From Thalassobius sp. Cn5-15 (lineage in GTDB: Bacteria > Pseudomonadota > Alphaproteobacteria > Rhodobacterales > Rhodobacteraceae), in assembly GCF_022347685.1 (NCBI RefSeq), contig NZ_JAKRGF010000003.1, forward strand, positions 62,001 to 126,000: a DNA stretch of 64,000 bases. The letters are read 5' to 3'. The position numbers and the translations under genes are program-made. The notes beneath the pieces are model-generated. The model did not search any database, was not told the origin of the DNA, and saw only the letters and a program-made list of their open reading frames with translations. Below, one piece after another: positions 1 through 8,647 of this stretch (positions are counted from its first letter, which is position 1; each line of letters starts with the position of its first letter).

Positions 1-695
1 ATCTGGCCAAGGCGATCATGCGCACCAACACAACCGCCATCGCCGCCGTGGCCGTGCATCGCGGTGAGGCAGACAGCATGATCTGCGGCACCTTCGGCGA
101 ATACCGCTGGCATCTGAACTATATCCAGCAGATCCTTGGCACCCCTGACCTCAGCCCACAGGGCGCGCTGTCGCTGATGATCCTTGAGGACGGACCGCTG
201 TTTATTGCAGACACGCAGGTGCATGAACTGCCGACACCTGAACAGCTGGCGCGCATCGCCGAAGGCGCCGCGCGCCACGTGCGCCGCTTTGGTCTGGAAC
301 CAAACGTGGCGCTGTGTTCGCAAAGCCAGTTTGGCAACCACGCAGAAGGATCGGGCAAACGTCTGCGCGAAGCGCTGGCAATCCTCGACAGTCGCGACAC
401 TGATTTCACCTATGAGGGGGAGATGAACGTGGACGTGGCGCTGGATCCGGGCCTGCGCCAGAAACTCTTCCCGCGCTCGCGCATGTCGGGCGTTGCCAAC
501 ACGCTGGTCTTTGCCCATGCCGATGCGGCATCAGGCGTGCGCAACATCCTGAAAATGCGCGCTGACGGGCTGGAGGTCGGACCGATCCTGATGGGCATGG
601 GCAACAAGGCCCATATCGTCAGCCCCTCGATCACTGCGCGGGGCCTTTTGAACATGGCGGCCATCGCCGGCACGCCAGTGGATCATTACGGTTAA
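1..695 (+). CDS. maeB: NADP-dependent malic enzyme, C-terminal part (partial)
   Basis: The gene is cut by the left window edge; the reading frame is already open at base 3 and runs to a TAA ending at 695. The visible 230 residues match the C-terminal phosphotransacetylase-like domain of large bifunctional-type malic enzymes (MaeB), including the terminal run GPILMGMGNKAHIVSPS. In this family the N-terminal part decarboxylates malate to pyruvate with NADP, while the PTA-like domain binds acetyl-CoA and regulates but does not itself act as phosphotransacetylase. No malic-enzyme catalytic residues are in view, so the call rests on the C-terminal domain alone. A true phosphotransacetylase is the main alternative, but the close is typical of MaeB. 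Confidence 0.85.
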   Translation, partial: LAKAIMRTNTTAIAAVAVHRGEADSMICGTFGEYRWHLNYIQQILGTPDLSPQGALSLMILEDGPLFIADTQVHELPTPEQLARIAEGAARHVRRFGLEPNVALCSQSQFGNHAEGSGKRLREALAILDSRDTDFTYEGEMNVDVALDPGLRQKLFPRSRMSGVANTLVFAHADAASGVRNILKMRADGLEVGPILMGMGNKAHIVSPSITARGLLNMAAIAGTPVDHYG

Positions 696-715
696 ACCAA
701 AACCACAAACGAAAG

Positions 716-745
716 CGGGTGGCGCCGTCTGCTAAGCGCCACCCG
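716..745 (+). terminator. Hairpin after maeB
   Basis: A perfect 10-bp inverted repeat, CGGGTGGCGC and GCGCCACCCG, flanks a 10-base loop 20 bases after the malic enzyme stop. There is no clear T run after it, so termination may be inefficient or factor-assisted. It also lies between the convergent ends of maeB and the YceI gene. Confidence 0.55.
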
Positions 746-785
746 ATCCTTGCACTGTGCGCGGCACCCTCCCGCAAGGTACGGG

Positions 786-1373
786 TCACCCGGCCGCTCG
801 ATCCACCCGTGCAAGGATACGCAGATCAATGGTTGGCCCGACTAGATTGGGATAGCCGCTTGCGCCAAACACTCTGCGATCCAGACTGCCGGTCAGCAGC
901 ACCGACAGCTTACTTAGATCCCCCTGCTCTGTTCCCACCTGCCGGAACAGCTGCGCCTGTAAGGACACCGGTTTGGTCACGCCACGGACAGTCAGATCGC
1001 CGGTCACCGTCGCCTTGTGGATCGTGCCAGTGATCTTGCGTGCCACGAAGCGGATCTGGGGATGGCGGCGTACATCCAGCACCTCGGCCCCTTTCAGCGC
1101 CTCAGTGGCAAAAAACAGCCCGGCCTTCGCACGGCCGGGGTTCAGCGTCACATCAATCCGGCTGCGCGACACATCCCGCAGGTCCAGCTGCAGGTCCGCA
1201 GATTGCACCGGCATAGTGCCCTGAGTGCCTGCGTCATCCAGATAATAGGTAAATCCGACAGCGCTGTTCACTTTGTCCAGTTCATACCGTACCGGCGCCG
1301 CCTGCACGCTGCCTGCGCCCAATGCGATCACCCCAAACGACAGAGCCGATCGCATAAATATCCGACGTTTCAT
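786..1373 (-). CDS. YceI-family periplasmic protein
   Basis: A 195-residue protein starting with a basic stretch (MKRRIFMR), a hydrophobic core and an AQA-like cleavage site near residue 25, so probably exported. The mature part fits the YceI/lipocalin-like fold: it begins YELDKVNSAVGFTYYLDD and contains the family patterns VLDVRRHPQIRFVA and VTGDLTVRGVTKPVSL. YceI proteins bind isoprenoid-like lipids or other hydrophobic ligands; the ligand here is unknown. I chose the ATG at 1373 because a GGAGG lies directly upstream and the signal peptide begins there; the longer open frame to 1517 adds non-typical sequence. It is divergent from prpE. Confidence 0.88.
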   Translation of the reverse strand: MKRRIFMRSALSFGVIALGAGSVQAAPVRYELDKVNSAVGFTYYLDDAGTQGTMPVQSADLQLDLRDVSRSRIDVTLNPGRAKAGLFFATEALKGAEVLDVRRHPQIRFVARKITGTIHKATVTGDLTVRGVTKPVSLQAQLFRQVGTEQGDLSKLSVLLTGSLDRRVFGASGYPNLVGPTIDLRILARVDRAAG

Positions 1374-1704
1374 CCGCACCTCCAAACTCAAGAACACCGT
1401 CAACACCCGCCACTCCGACAGTGAGGAGACTATGACAGAGCCACCGATCACGAGTCCCAAACATCTGCGCGAGGGGGAATGTGATCCCCTCTGAAAGGCC
1501 AACTGCAAACTTTGCAATTTTGCAATTTTAACGGTGGCGCATTGGATTTCAGCAAAGTCTTTCCCGCTTTGCGAAGCGATTTTTGACGGTTTGGCGGAAA
1601 ATGATAACCAACATCAGAATTGTGACCCCGCGTCACAGGCAATGCTTGCCCCATCCTGACTGCCCCCCGTATCCAATAGGCATGGAATGAGGAGGAGGAA
1701 AATC
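1374..1704. promoter_or_regulatory. Divergent control region of the YceI gene and prpE
   Basis: About 330 bases with no gene. It must hold the promoters of the divergent YceI gene and prpE. Its most visible feature is a cluster of TTGCAA-type sites at 1502-1526: ACTGCAAA, TTTGCAAT and TTTGCAAT, with TGCA cores at 1504, 1513 and 1521. These resemble the TTTGCAAA half-sites reported for short-chain fatty-acid regulators of the ScfR family (PccR in Rhodobacter sphaeroides), but the spacing is shorter than in the published pairs. GGAGGAGG just before 1705 is the prpE ribosome binding site. Confidence 0.5.
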
Positions 1705-3597
1705 ATGTCATACAAAGAGGTTTACCAAAACTGGCAGGCCAACCCCGAAGCTTTCTGGATGGAAGCGGCAGAGGCGATTGACTGGGACAGCGCCCCCTCA
1801 AAGGCGCTCTTTGACAAGGGCGACGATCTTTACGAATGGTTCGCAGATGCGAAAGTAAACACCTGCTGGAACGCCGTGGACCGCCACGTCGAAGCGGGCC
1901 GTGGTGAACAAACCGCAATCATCTACGACAGTCCCATCACCCACACCAAACGCGAGATTTCTTATGTCGAGCTGCGCAATCGCGTGGCTTCCCTCGCTGG
2001 GGCGCTGCGCGCCAAAGGCGTGGAAAAAGGCGACCGCGTGATTATTTACATGCCGATGATTCCCGAAGCACTGGAGGCCATGCTGGCCTGCGCCCGTCTT
2101 GGCGCGATCCATTCGGTGGTGTTTGGCGGGTTCGCTGCCAATGAACTGGCCGTGCGGATTAACGATGCGAAACCCAAAGCGATCATCGCCGCCTCCTGCG
2201 GGTTGGAACCGGGCCGCGTGGTGCACTACAAACCGCTGCTTGATGGCGCCATTGAACAGGCCGATCACAAACCCGATTTCTGCGTCATCTTCCAGCGCGA
2301 ACAAGAGGTCGCCGAACTGGTCGAGGGGCGCGATGTGAACTGGCACGGTTTCCAATACGGTGTCGCCCCCGCCGACTGCGTACCGGTTGAGGGCAACCAC
2401 CCCGCATATATCCTCTACACCTCCGGCACCACGGGGCAGCCTAAAGGCGTGGTGCGCCACACCGCAGGTCATCTGGTGGCGCTGAACTGGACGATGAAGA
2501 ACCTTTATAACGTCGATCCGGGCGATGTGTTCTGGGCCGCCTCTGACGTGGGTTGGGTCGTGGGCCACAGCTACATCTGCTACGGTCCGCTGATCCATGG
2601 CAACACCACCATTGTGTTTGAAGGCAAACCGGTGGGCACACCGGACGCGGGCACATTCTGGCGGGTGATCTCGGAGCATAAGGTCAAAAGCTTCTTCACC
2701 GCTCCCACGGCCTTCCGTGCGGTGAAGCGTGAGGATCCGGCAGGCGACTATGTGCAGAATTACGATCTGTCCTGCCTGAAGCAGGTCTTTCTGGCGGGTG
2801 AACGGGCTGATCCCGACACGATTGAATGGGCACAGAAACAGCTGAACGTGCCGGTGATTGACCACTGGTGGCAGACCGAAACCGGCTTTGCCATCGCGGC
2901 GAACCCGCTGGGGATTGAGGAACTGCCGGTGAAACTGGGCAGCCCGACCGTGGCGATGCCGGGCTTTGACGTGCAGATTTTGGATGAGGGCGGCCACCCG
3001 ATGAAACCGGGCGAGTTGGGCGCCATCGCGATCAAACTGCCGCTGCCGCCGGGCACCCTGCCAACCCTGTGGAACGCCGAAGAGCGCTTTCGCTCCTCCT
3101 ACCTGACCACCTTCCCCGGCTACTATGAAACCGGCGATGCGGGCATGATTGATGAGGACGGCTATGTCTCGATCATGGCGCGCACCGATGACGTAATCAA
3201 CGTCGCCGGCCACCGCCTGTCCACCGGCGGCATGGAAGAGGTGCTGGCAGGCCACCCAGACGTGGCGGAATGTGCCGTGGTCGGTGTCTCAGATGCGCTG
3301 AAAGGCCAGATGCCGCTGGGCTTCCTGTGTCTGAACGCAGGCTGTGACCGCCCCCACGCCGAAGTGGTGAAGGAAGTGGTGGCGTTGGTGCGCGAAAAAA
3401 TCGGTCCGGTTGCCGCGTTCAAACTGGCCACCGTGGTGGATCGCCTGCCCAAAACGCGATCGGGCAAGATCCTGCGCGCCACAATGGTGTCGATCGCGGA
3501 TGGCAAGGACTACAAAATGCCCGCCACCATCGACGATCCCGCCATTCTGGACGAGATCAAGCTGGCCCTGCAGGGTCTGGGCTACGCCCACGACTGA
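1705..3597 (+). CDS. prpE: Propionyl-CoA synthetase
   Basis: A 630-residue acyl-CoA synthetase of the acetyl/propionyl-CoA synthetase class. It would activate propionate with ATP and CoA to propionyl-CoA in the cytoplasm. Visible motifs are the P-loop YTSGTTGQPKG near residue 236, WWQTETG near 387, the hinge-region ARTDDVINVAGHRLS near 490 and the C-terminal catalytic lysine in TRSGKIL near 587. Length and motif wording fit PrpE better than AcsA. The ATG at 1705 is preferred to the one at 1687 because GGAGGAGG sits about 8 bases ahead of it. Propionyl-CoA would enter the methylmalonyl-CoA route, which fits the ethylmalonyl-CoA pathway gene at the right end of the window. Confidence 0.92.
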   Translation: MSYKEVYQNWQANPEAFWMEAAEAIDWDSAPSKALFDKGDDLYEWFADAKVNTCWNAVDRHVEAGRGEQTAIIYDSPITHTKREISYVELRNRVASLAGALRAKGVEKGDRVIIYMPMIPEALEAMLACARLGAIHSVVFGGFAANELAVRINDAKPKAIIAASCGLEPGRVVHYKPLLDGAIEQADHKPDFCVIFQREQEVAELVEGRDVNWHGFQYGVAPADCVPVEGNHPAYILYTSGTTGQPKGVVRHTAGHLVALNWTMKNLYNVDPGDVFWAASDVGWVVGHSYICYGPLIHGNTTIVFEGKPVGTPDAGTFWRVISEHKVKSFFTAPTAFRAVKREDPAGDYVQNYDLSCLKQVFLAGERADPDTIEWAQKQLNVPVIDHWWQTETGFAIAANPLGIEELPVKLGSPTVAMPGFDVQILDEGGHPMKPGELGAIAIKLPLPPGTLPTLWNAEERFRSSYLTTFPGYYETGDAGMIDEDGYVSIMARTDDVINVAGHRLSTGGMEEVLAGHPDVAECAVVGVSDALKGQMPLGFLCLNAGCDRPHAEVVKEVVALVREKIGPVAAFKLATVVDRLPKTRSGKILRATMVSIADGKDYKMPATIDDPAILDEIKLALQGLGYAHD

Positions 3598-3622
3598 CCC
3601 CAATCCCTGTGAAAAATGTCGC

Positions 3623-3648
3623 AAGGCCGCGCATCTGCGCGGCCTTTT
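3623..3648 (+). terminator. prpE terminator
   Basis: AAGGCCGCGC and GCGCGGCCTT flank a 4-base ATCT loop and run into TTTT, 25 bases after the prpE stop. This is a standard intrinsic terminator. Confidence 0.85.
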
Positions 3649-3709
3649 GCGCATTTAACGAACATCGAAAGGGCGCGGTACAGCGCTTTGATCCCCTCAA
3701 AGTGCAAAG

Positions 3710-3739
3710 AAAAAGGGCGCCGCGCAGGACGCCCTTTTT
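3710..3739. terminator. Bidirectional terminator between prpE and fabB
   Basis: AAAAAGGGCG and CGCCCTTTTT form a perfect 10-bp stem with a 10-base loop between convergent genes. The A and T runs on both arms let it work on either strand; for fabB it lies 21 bases after the stop. Confidence 0.88.
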
Positions 3740-3760
3740 GAAATTCAGACAGCAACCAGA

Positions 3761-4990
3761 TCAGCCGCGATATTTCGACAGCAGCATCGACCCGTTGGTG
3801 CCACCAAAGCCGAAGCTGTTGGTCATCACCGTGTCCAGACCGGCGTTTTCCACCAGCGAGGTGGCGATTTCCGCAGGGTTCAGCGCCGGATCCAGCGTTT
3901 CAACGTTGATCGACGGAATGATGAAATCATGTTCCAGCGCCAGCAGACAATAGACCGCTTCCTGTGCGCCCGTGGCGCCCTGGCTGTGGCCCGTCATCGA
4001 CTTGGTCGAGGAAATCACCGGCGTCTGACCTTCGCCAAAGACGCGGCGCACGGCCTCTACCTCACCCACATCACCCACAGGGGTCGATGTGCCATGGGCG
4101 TTGATATAGCCAACCTTGCGGCCCTCTTCGAGCGTCGACAGCGCCACGCGCATCGCACGTTCACCGCCCTCACCCGAAGGGGCAACCATGTCGGCACCGT
4201 CAGAGGTGGCACCATAACCGGTCACTTCGGCGTAGATCTTGGCGCCACGGGCTTTGGCATGTTCCAGCTCTTCCAGAACCAGAATACCGCCGCCGCCACC
4301 GATGACAAAACCGTCACGGTTGGCGTCAAACGCGCGCGATGCTTTTTCCGGCGTGTCGTTATATTTCGACGACATCGCGCCCATCGCGTCAAAAAGACAG
4401 CTGAGGGTCCAGTCCAGTTCTTCGCCGCCGCCCGCGAACATCACGTCCTGCTTGCCCATCATGATCTGCTCTGCCGCGTTGCCGATGCAGTGCAGCGAGG
4501 TCGAACAGGCCGAGGTGATCGAATAGTTGATGCCCTTGATCTGGAACGCGGTTGCAAGGTTCGCAGATACGGTCGAACACATGGTTTTAGGCACCGCGAA
4601 CGGACCGATCCGCTTGGTCGCGCCGGATTTCAGCACCGTTTGGTGTGCAGCCAACATCGCGCTGGTCGACGGCCCGCCAGACCCGGCAACCAAACCGGTG
4701 CGCGGGTTGATCACATCGCTTTCCTCCAGACCGGAATCGGCGATCGCCTCCTGCATCGCAATATAGGCATAGGCCGCGCCCGGCCCCATAAAACGCAGGG
4801 TGCGCTTGTCGACGTGATCGGCAACATTCAGTTTGATGTCACCGGCGATCTGACTGCGGAACCCGTGTTCCTTCATCGCCTCATTGGCGGTGATGCCGGA
4901 CGTGCCAGCTTTGAGAGAGGCCAGAACCTCTTCGGCATTGTTCCCGATGCTCGAGACCACCCCGAGACCTGTAACGACTACACGGCGCAT
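3761..4990 (-). CDS. fabB: 3-oxoacyl-ACP synthase I
   Basis: A 409-residue condensing enzyme that elongates acyl-ACP with malonyl-ACP in type II fatty acid synthesis and is needed for unsaturated chains. The catalytic triad is visible: Cys162 in SACSTSLHC, His299 in [11 protein letters not shown] and a second His near 334 in [11 protein letters not shown]. These positions nearly match E. coli FabB (163, 298, 333). The C terminus has the family ending [11 protein letters not shown]. The ATG at 4990 has AGGAGG upstream. In many alphaproteobacteria fabB follows fabA directly, with fabI next; here fabA is 3.6 kb away and no fabI is seen in the window. Confidence 0.95.
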   Translation of the reverse strand: MRRVVVTGLGVVSSIGNNAEEVLASLKAGTSGITANEAMKEHGFRSQIAGDIKLNVADHVDKRTLRFMGPGAAYAYIAMQEAIADSGLEESDVINPRTGLVAGSGGPSTSAMLAAHQTVLKSGATKRIGPFAVPKTMCSTVSANLATAFQIKGINYSITSACSTSLHCIGNAAEQIMMGKQDVMFAGGGEELDWTLSCLFDAMGAMSSKYNDTPEKASRAFDANRDGFVIGGGGGILVLEELEHAKARGAKIYAEVTGYGATSDGADMVAPSGEGGERAMRVALSTLEEGRKVGYINAHGTSTPVGDVGEVEAVRRVFGEGQTPVISSTKSMTGHSQGATGAQEAVYCLLALEHDFIIPSINVETLDPALNPAEIATSLVENAGLDTVMTNSFGFGGTNGSMLLSKYRG

Positions 4991-5086
4991 GACGCCTCCT
5001 CTTATCAGCTTTCAGCCTATGTAGAACAGGCAGCCAGAAAGGGGAAGCGAATTGGACTGCGGCCAAGTATATTAAGGCCAAAACGG

Positions 5087-5114
5087 AAAACGACGCCACC
5101 GTAGGCAGCGCCGT
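5087..5114 (-). terminator. Possible terminator of the small lipoprotein gene
   Basis: Read on the minus strand, AACGGCGC pairs with GCGTCGTT (one G-T wobble) across an 11-12 base loop, followed by TTTTCCGTTTT. It lies about 30 bases after the lipoprotein stop and before fabB. Confidence 0.45.
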
Positions 5115-5142
5115 TCAGACGTGTGGTCACGCCAAACTTGCG

Positions 5143-5496
5143 TTAGCCTTCAATCGCGTAAACCGCTGATTTCGTGCCGTCCCGACGGTTGAACACAACC
5201 GTACCCGCCTCAATCACCGGCGTGCTGCAATATTCACGACCTGTCAGGAAATCAGGCGCAGAATAGGTGCTGCACACCTCTGTCGCGGTGGTGGTGTAGC
5301 TGCCGACAACCGGATCACCTTTGATCTCACCGGACACGGTCCCATCAGCGTTGAGGATGAAAATAGTCCCCTCCGCGGACACCAGCTGTTTGTCCAGCAA
5401 CGGGTCAACCGCCGTGGGGTTTGACGTCTCAGTGGCGGTCATACAGGCCGCCAAAGGCAAAATTGCAGACAGGGCAAGGATACGTAGTCTATTCAT
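5143..5496 (-). CDS. Small predicted lipoprotein, function unknown
   Basis: A 117-residue protein with a lipoprotein signal: MNRLRILALSAILPLAAC, lipobox cysteine at residue 18. The mature part has three more cysteines and reads like a small beta-rich outer-membrane or periplasmic lipoprotein; I recognise no family. The ATG at 5496 is chosen over the TTG two codons earlier because AGGAG stands 7 bases upstream. It sits between phoX and fabB on the same strand, but terminators on both sides suggest its own transcript. Confidence 0.75.
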   Translation of the reverse strand: MNRLRILALSAILPLAACMTATETSNPTAVDPLLDKQLVSAEGTIFILNADGTVSGEIKGDPVVGSYTTTATEVCSTYSAPDFLTGREYCSTPVIEAGTVVFNRRDGTKSAVYAIEG

Positions 5497-5616
5497 ATTC
5501 AAACTCCTATTTGGTTAAAAACACGCTGAGTATACACCAAAAGGCGATCAAATTCGCTGTTTTACGCGCCCACCACACACAACCGCACGATCAACATCCC
5601 CCTCCTCCGCAACGCA

Positions 5617-5645
5617 AAACGGCGCCGCAAAGTGCGGCGCCGTTT
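5617..5645 (-). terminator. Terminator of the phoX-type gene
   Basis: AAACGGCGCCGCA and TGCGGCGCCGTTT form a 13-bp stem with a 3-base loop. Read on the minus strand it ends in TTTT, 20 bases after the phosphatase stop. Confidence 0.85.
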
Positions 5646-5664
5646 CAGAAGTTATATAAATGGC

Positions 5665-7548
5665 TTAGCCGATTTCAGCGCCGTCTTCGCGCCAGACCGC
5701 AACGACCGACGAACGCGGCTTGCCCGCACCATCAGGCCACTGACCTTTCGGGTGCTGCACCCCGACGAAGGCCACTTTCTTGTCCAGCGACCAGCACAGA
5801 CCGGTCACCTCTGCACCATAAGGCACGGTCATAAAGCGCAGGATCTCACCGCTTTCGGGATCGCCAACCAGCATCTGGTTGTTGCCCATACCGGCAAAAT
5901 CGCCCTCGTTCTTGTAGTTGCCGTCAGTCTGGATCCAAAGCATGCCTTTGCTGTCAAACGCCATTCCATCGGGGGAGTTGAACATGTTGCCAGCGTTTAC
6001 GTTGGCCGACCCGCCATATTCATCACCATGCACGGTCGGGTTGCCCGCCATCACATAAAGATCCCAGCCAAAGCTGTCCGCCGCGTGGTTTTCATCCGCC
6101 GGCGTCCAGCGTACGATCTGGCCGTAATGGTTGGTTTCACGCGGGTTCACCGCATTGACCGATGTGTCATCACCACCAGCATTCGGTTTCACGCCGCGAT
6201 TTTTGTTGTTGGTCAGGGCGCAGTAGGCTTCGACCTTAATCGGGTTCGACGCGACCCATTCCGGGCGATCCATCGTGGTCCCCCCAACGGCCGAGGCCGC
6301 CATACGGGTAAAGCACAGGATATTCGCCATATCCATGCCGGTGGTTTCCGGCGTCAGCGCCAGCCATTCGCCAGTCTGATCCTCATTAAACTTCGCCACA
6401 TACAGCGTGCCGTCGTTCAACAAATCACCGCCATCGGTGCCCTCGGCCCAAACGCCGTTCGACACGAAACGGTACAGGAATTCGCCACGCTCATCATCGC
6501 CCATATAGACCACGATCCGGCCATCCTTGGCCTGCACCATCTCGGCGTTTTCGTGTTTGAAACGGCCCAGCGCAGTGCGCTTGATCGGGGTCGAGGTAGG
6601 GTCAGACGGGTCAATCTCGGTGATAAAGCCGTGGCGGTGCGGCTCGTTCGGTTCGTTCGAAATATCATAACGCGGGTCGAACTTTTCATAGGCGTAGCGG
6701 CCCTTGCCCTTAATGCCATAGCGGATGTAACCCTCACCCTCAGGCATTTCTCCAGTGGCGCCGAAGTAACCGTTAAAGTTCTCTTCGCAGGTCAGGTAAG
6801 TGTCCCACAGGGTGCGGCCCGAACCACAGTTGTTCATGGTGCCTTTGACCGTGGTGCCGGTCGGGTCTGCCTTGGTCTGAACCAGCGCGTGACCGGCCAG
6901 TGGGCCTGCCAGCGCCATTTCGGTTTCGTGGGTAATACGGCGGTTCAACGGGCTGTCTTTGACCACGCTGTAGCCATCGGTGGCCTTGGCAATCTCCATC
7001 ACCGTCACACCTTGCAGGTTCTTCAGCAGGCGCACCTCATCAGCCGTCTGCGGCGTGCCTTCAGAGGCGGCAGGCAGGTTGATCTTGGGATTCACATATT
7101 CAGAATTGACGGTGATCACCTCTTTACCGTTCACCTCAAACAATTCCATCCCATCGGTGTTTTCACCAAACACCTTGTCGGACATATCGGCGGATACGCC
7201 AGTCTCTGGGCTGTAGGCGCCGTCGGCGTCGGACCACAGCGCATCGCCCCAGCGTACCAGCACGTTGGATTTATAGCCCTCGGGCACATGCACCGCGGCG
7301 TCCGTAGCGATTCCGATGGGGTGGAAGCCAAACTTGCCATGACCGCCAGCCCGCGCCGCAGTGGTCGAGCCGAACAATCCGCTGCCGAAAACCGCCGCGC
7401 CAGAGCCAAAGGCCAACGCCCCGCCCAAAAATCCACGCCGCGAAATCGCCGCTTCGACCACTTTGTCAAATTGGTTGGTGTTGGGACGCGGATCGCGGGC
7501 TTCGTCAAAATCGTCCCACGACATATCTACATCATATTGATCGGTCAT
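5665..7548 (-). CDS. PhoX-family (DUF839) Tat-exported phosphatase
   Basis: A 627-residue protein with a twin-arginine signal, SRRGFLGGALAFGSG, beginning near residue 36 after an acidic leader, so it is folded in the cytoplasm and exported through Tat. The rest fits the PhoX/DUF839 beta-propeller family: PEGYKSNVLVRWGD, TCEENFNGYFG, HGFITEIDP, RFKHENAEMV, YMGDDERGEFLYRF and SPDGMAFDSKGMLW. PhoX alkaline phosphatases use Ca and Fe and release phosphate from organic esters in marine bacteria. DUF839 also includes proteins of unproven activity, so the substrate is not certain. Start ATG 7548 has AGGAG 6-7 bases upstream. I did not find a convincing Pho box upstream. It lies between fabA and fabB. 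Confidence 0.85.
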   Translation of the reverse strand: MTDQYDVDMSWDDFDEARDPRPNTNQFDKVVEAAISRRGFLGGALAFGSGAAVFGSGLFGSTTAARAGGHGKFGFHPIGIATDAAVHVPEGYKSNVLVRWGDALWSDADGAYSPETGVSADMSDKVFGENTDGMELFEVNGKEVITVNSEYVNPKINLPAASEGTPQTADEVRLLKNLQGVTVMEIAKATDGYSVVKDSPLNRRITHETEMALAGPLAGHALVQTKADPTGTTVKGTMNNCGSGRTLWDTYLTCEENFNGYFGATGEMPEGEGYIRYGIKGKGRYAYEKFDPRYDISNEPNEPHRHGFITEIDPSDPTSTPIKRTALGRFKHENAEMVQAKDGRIVVYMGDDERGEFLYRFVSNGVWAEGTDGGDLLNDGTLYVAKFNEDQTGEWLALTPETTGMDMANILCFTRMAASAVGGTTMDRPEWVASNPIKVEAYCALTNNKNRGVKPNAGGDDTSVNAVNPRETNHYGQIVRWTPADENHAADSFGWDLYVMAGNPTVHGDEYGGSANVNAGNMFNSPDGMAFDSKGMLWIQTDGNYKNEGDFAGMGNNQMLVGDPESGEILRFMTVPYGAEVTGLCWSLDKKVAFVGVQHPKGQWPDGAGKPRSSVVAVWREDGAEIG

Positions 7549-7821
7549 TTTCTGGCTCCTGAAATAAGTCGCTGAGGGCGGAGGCAGCCCGCCCGTATAA
7601 GAGCAATGTGTTAGGACCCGGATGTGTCGGATTTATAAAACCCTGCGAGGGATGCGCGTTTTTTTACCGATGGAGAAGCTTTGGCATATTCAACCAGCGC
7701 AAGTACCACATTGACACAGCAACGCCCTAAGATACCCTCAAAAAGAGCAATCAGCACAGAAAATCGCGCGAGGTCGTAAGGACGTCATCATCCTAATTCT
7801 TACAATCTCTGTGATCTACGT

Positions 7822-8166
7822 GATGCCCCAGAGATGAACAATCCATATGGGAAAAGAGCCAAATGGGCGCTGGTGAACCTATGCAAGGGTCAGGCAATCC
7901 GCGCCGAAGTCACCGCTATCGACGATCACGGCAGAACCGTAGCCAAATGCACATTGCCCGATGGGCGCGACCTATCGACAGAATTGGTAAAGCAGGGCCT
8001 CGCCATAGACTGGCCCAAGTTCTCCGGCGGCATTTACAAAGACCTAGAGCCAGAGGGCCTGCGCAAAAAACTCTGGCTTGCAGACGCCCGCCAGAAGGGG
8101 CGCAGGCATGTATGGGACCAATACGAGGCGCGAAAAGCGAACACTAAAGCAAACACTCAGGAATAA
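7822..8166 (+). pseudogene. Thermonuclease (SNase) fragment lacking its N-terminal half-domain
   Basis: The open frame reads DAPEMNNPYGKRAKWAL and continues with IDDHGRTVAKCTLPDGRDL, LVKQGLAIDWPKF and a charged tail, all of which match the second part of staphylococcal-nuclease-like domains. The usual preceding strands (the GDT.. and R.. segment with metal-binding Asp and one catalytic Arg) are missing: upstream codons in this frame lack similarity and reach a TAA at 7777. The only ATG, 7834, comes after the DAPE motif, leaving 110 residues. No in-frame ATG, GTG or TTG rescues it. It is on the strand opposite to its neighbours. I read it as a 5'-truncated remnant; a short functional protein cannot be excluded. 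Confidence 0.6.
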
Positions 8167-8185
8167 GTATCCTGTCCACGCGTCC

Positions 8186-8578
8186 TCACCCACACCTCGC
8201 ACCCAACACAATCCACACTCCCAGCGGCACCAGCAGGGCCACAATCATCAGCGTGCTGGACACTTTGTTATGGGGGACCCTGTCGACCCCGACCATTGCC
8301 TTGAACACACCGCCAAGGCTGAGACGGTGCTTTCGTTTCAGGTAGAACAGCACCGTCAGCGCCCCAAGTACGAACAGCAGCGATGGCAATGGGAAGGCAG
8401 CGTCGACGCAGGCTGCTAACTCTTGGGCCGCTAACTCTTGAGCTGCCAAATCCCGGGCCGCAAGTTCCTCCACAAAGGTGGCCGTTGCGGTAGCTTCTGT
8501 CGTAGCAGCGGCTGTGATGGAAGCAGTGACACCTGCGTCAGGCACAATTGCTTCAGGCACGGCTGTTTCGGTGGTCAT
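8186..8578 (-). CDS. Small membrane protein with alanine-rich repeats, function unknown
   Basis: A 130-residue protein. Residues 1-35 are rich in Ala and Thr; about residues 38-58 repeat LAARDLAAQELAAQELAA, a short heptad-like tract. Two hydrophobic segments follow, FPLPSLLFVLGALTVLFYL and STLMIVALLVPLGVWIVLG, separated by a basic KRKHR loop. The ATG at 8578 has GGAG 7 bases upstream; a GTG two codons earlier is possible. I recognise no family. It lies directly downstream of fabA on the same strand, separated by a GC-rich hairpin. Confidence 0.55.
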   Translation of the reverse strand: MTTETAVPEAIVPDAGVTASITAAATTEATATATFVEELAARDLAAQELAAQELAACVDAAFPLPSLLFVLGALTVLFYLKRKHRLSLGGVFKAMVGVDRVPHNKVSSTLMIVALLVPLGVWIVLGARCG

Positions 8579-8599
8579 ACACACACTCCAGATACGATG

Positions 8600-8623
8600 A
8601 GGCCGGCCACGATGGGCCGGCCT
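8600..8623 (-). terminator. GC-rich hairpin after fabA
   Basis: AGGCCGGCC and GGCCGGCCT form a perfect 9-bp stem around a 6-base loop, 25 bases after the fabA stop. No T run follows on either strand, so it may be a weak terminator or an RNA-stabilising stem. Confidence 0.5.
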
Positions 8624-8647
8624 GTGTTCTGTCGATGAAAAGGCTTA

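Noticed and set aside
1798-3255. Long minus-strand open frame opposite prpE
   Set aside because: A shadow caused by GC-rich codon use; the plus strand encodes a complete acyl-CoA synthetase.
5665-7575. Very long plus-strand open frame opposite the phoX-type gene
   Set aside because: It mirrors the real gene; composition is rich in His, Arg and Val without domains, while the minus frame has a Tat signal and family motifs.
7549-7833. Pho box upstream of the phoX-type gene
   Set aside because: No pair of CTGTCAT-like direct repeats at 11-base spacing was found; only weak partial words.
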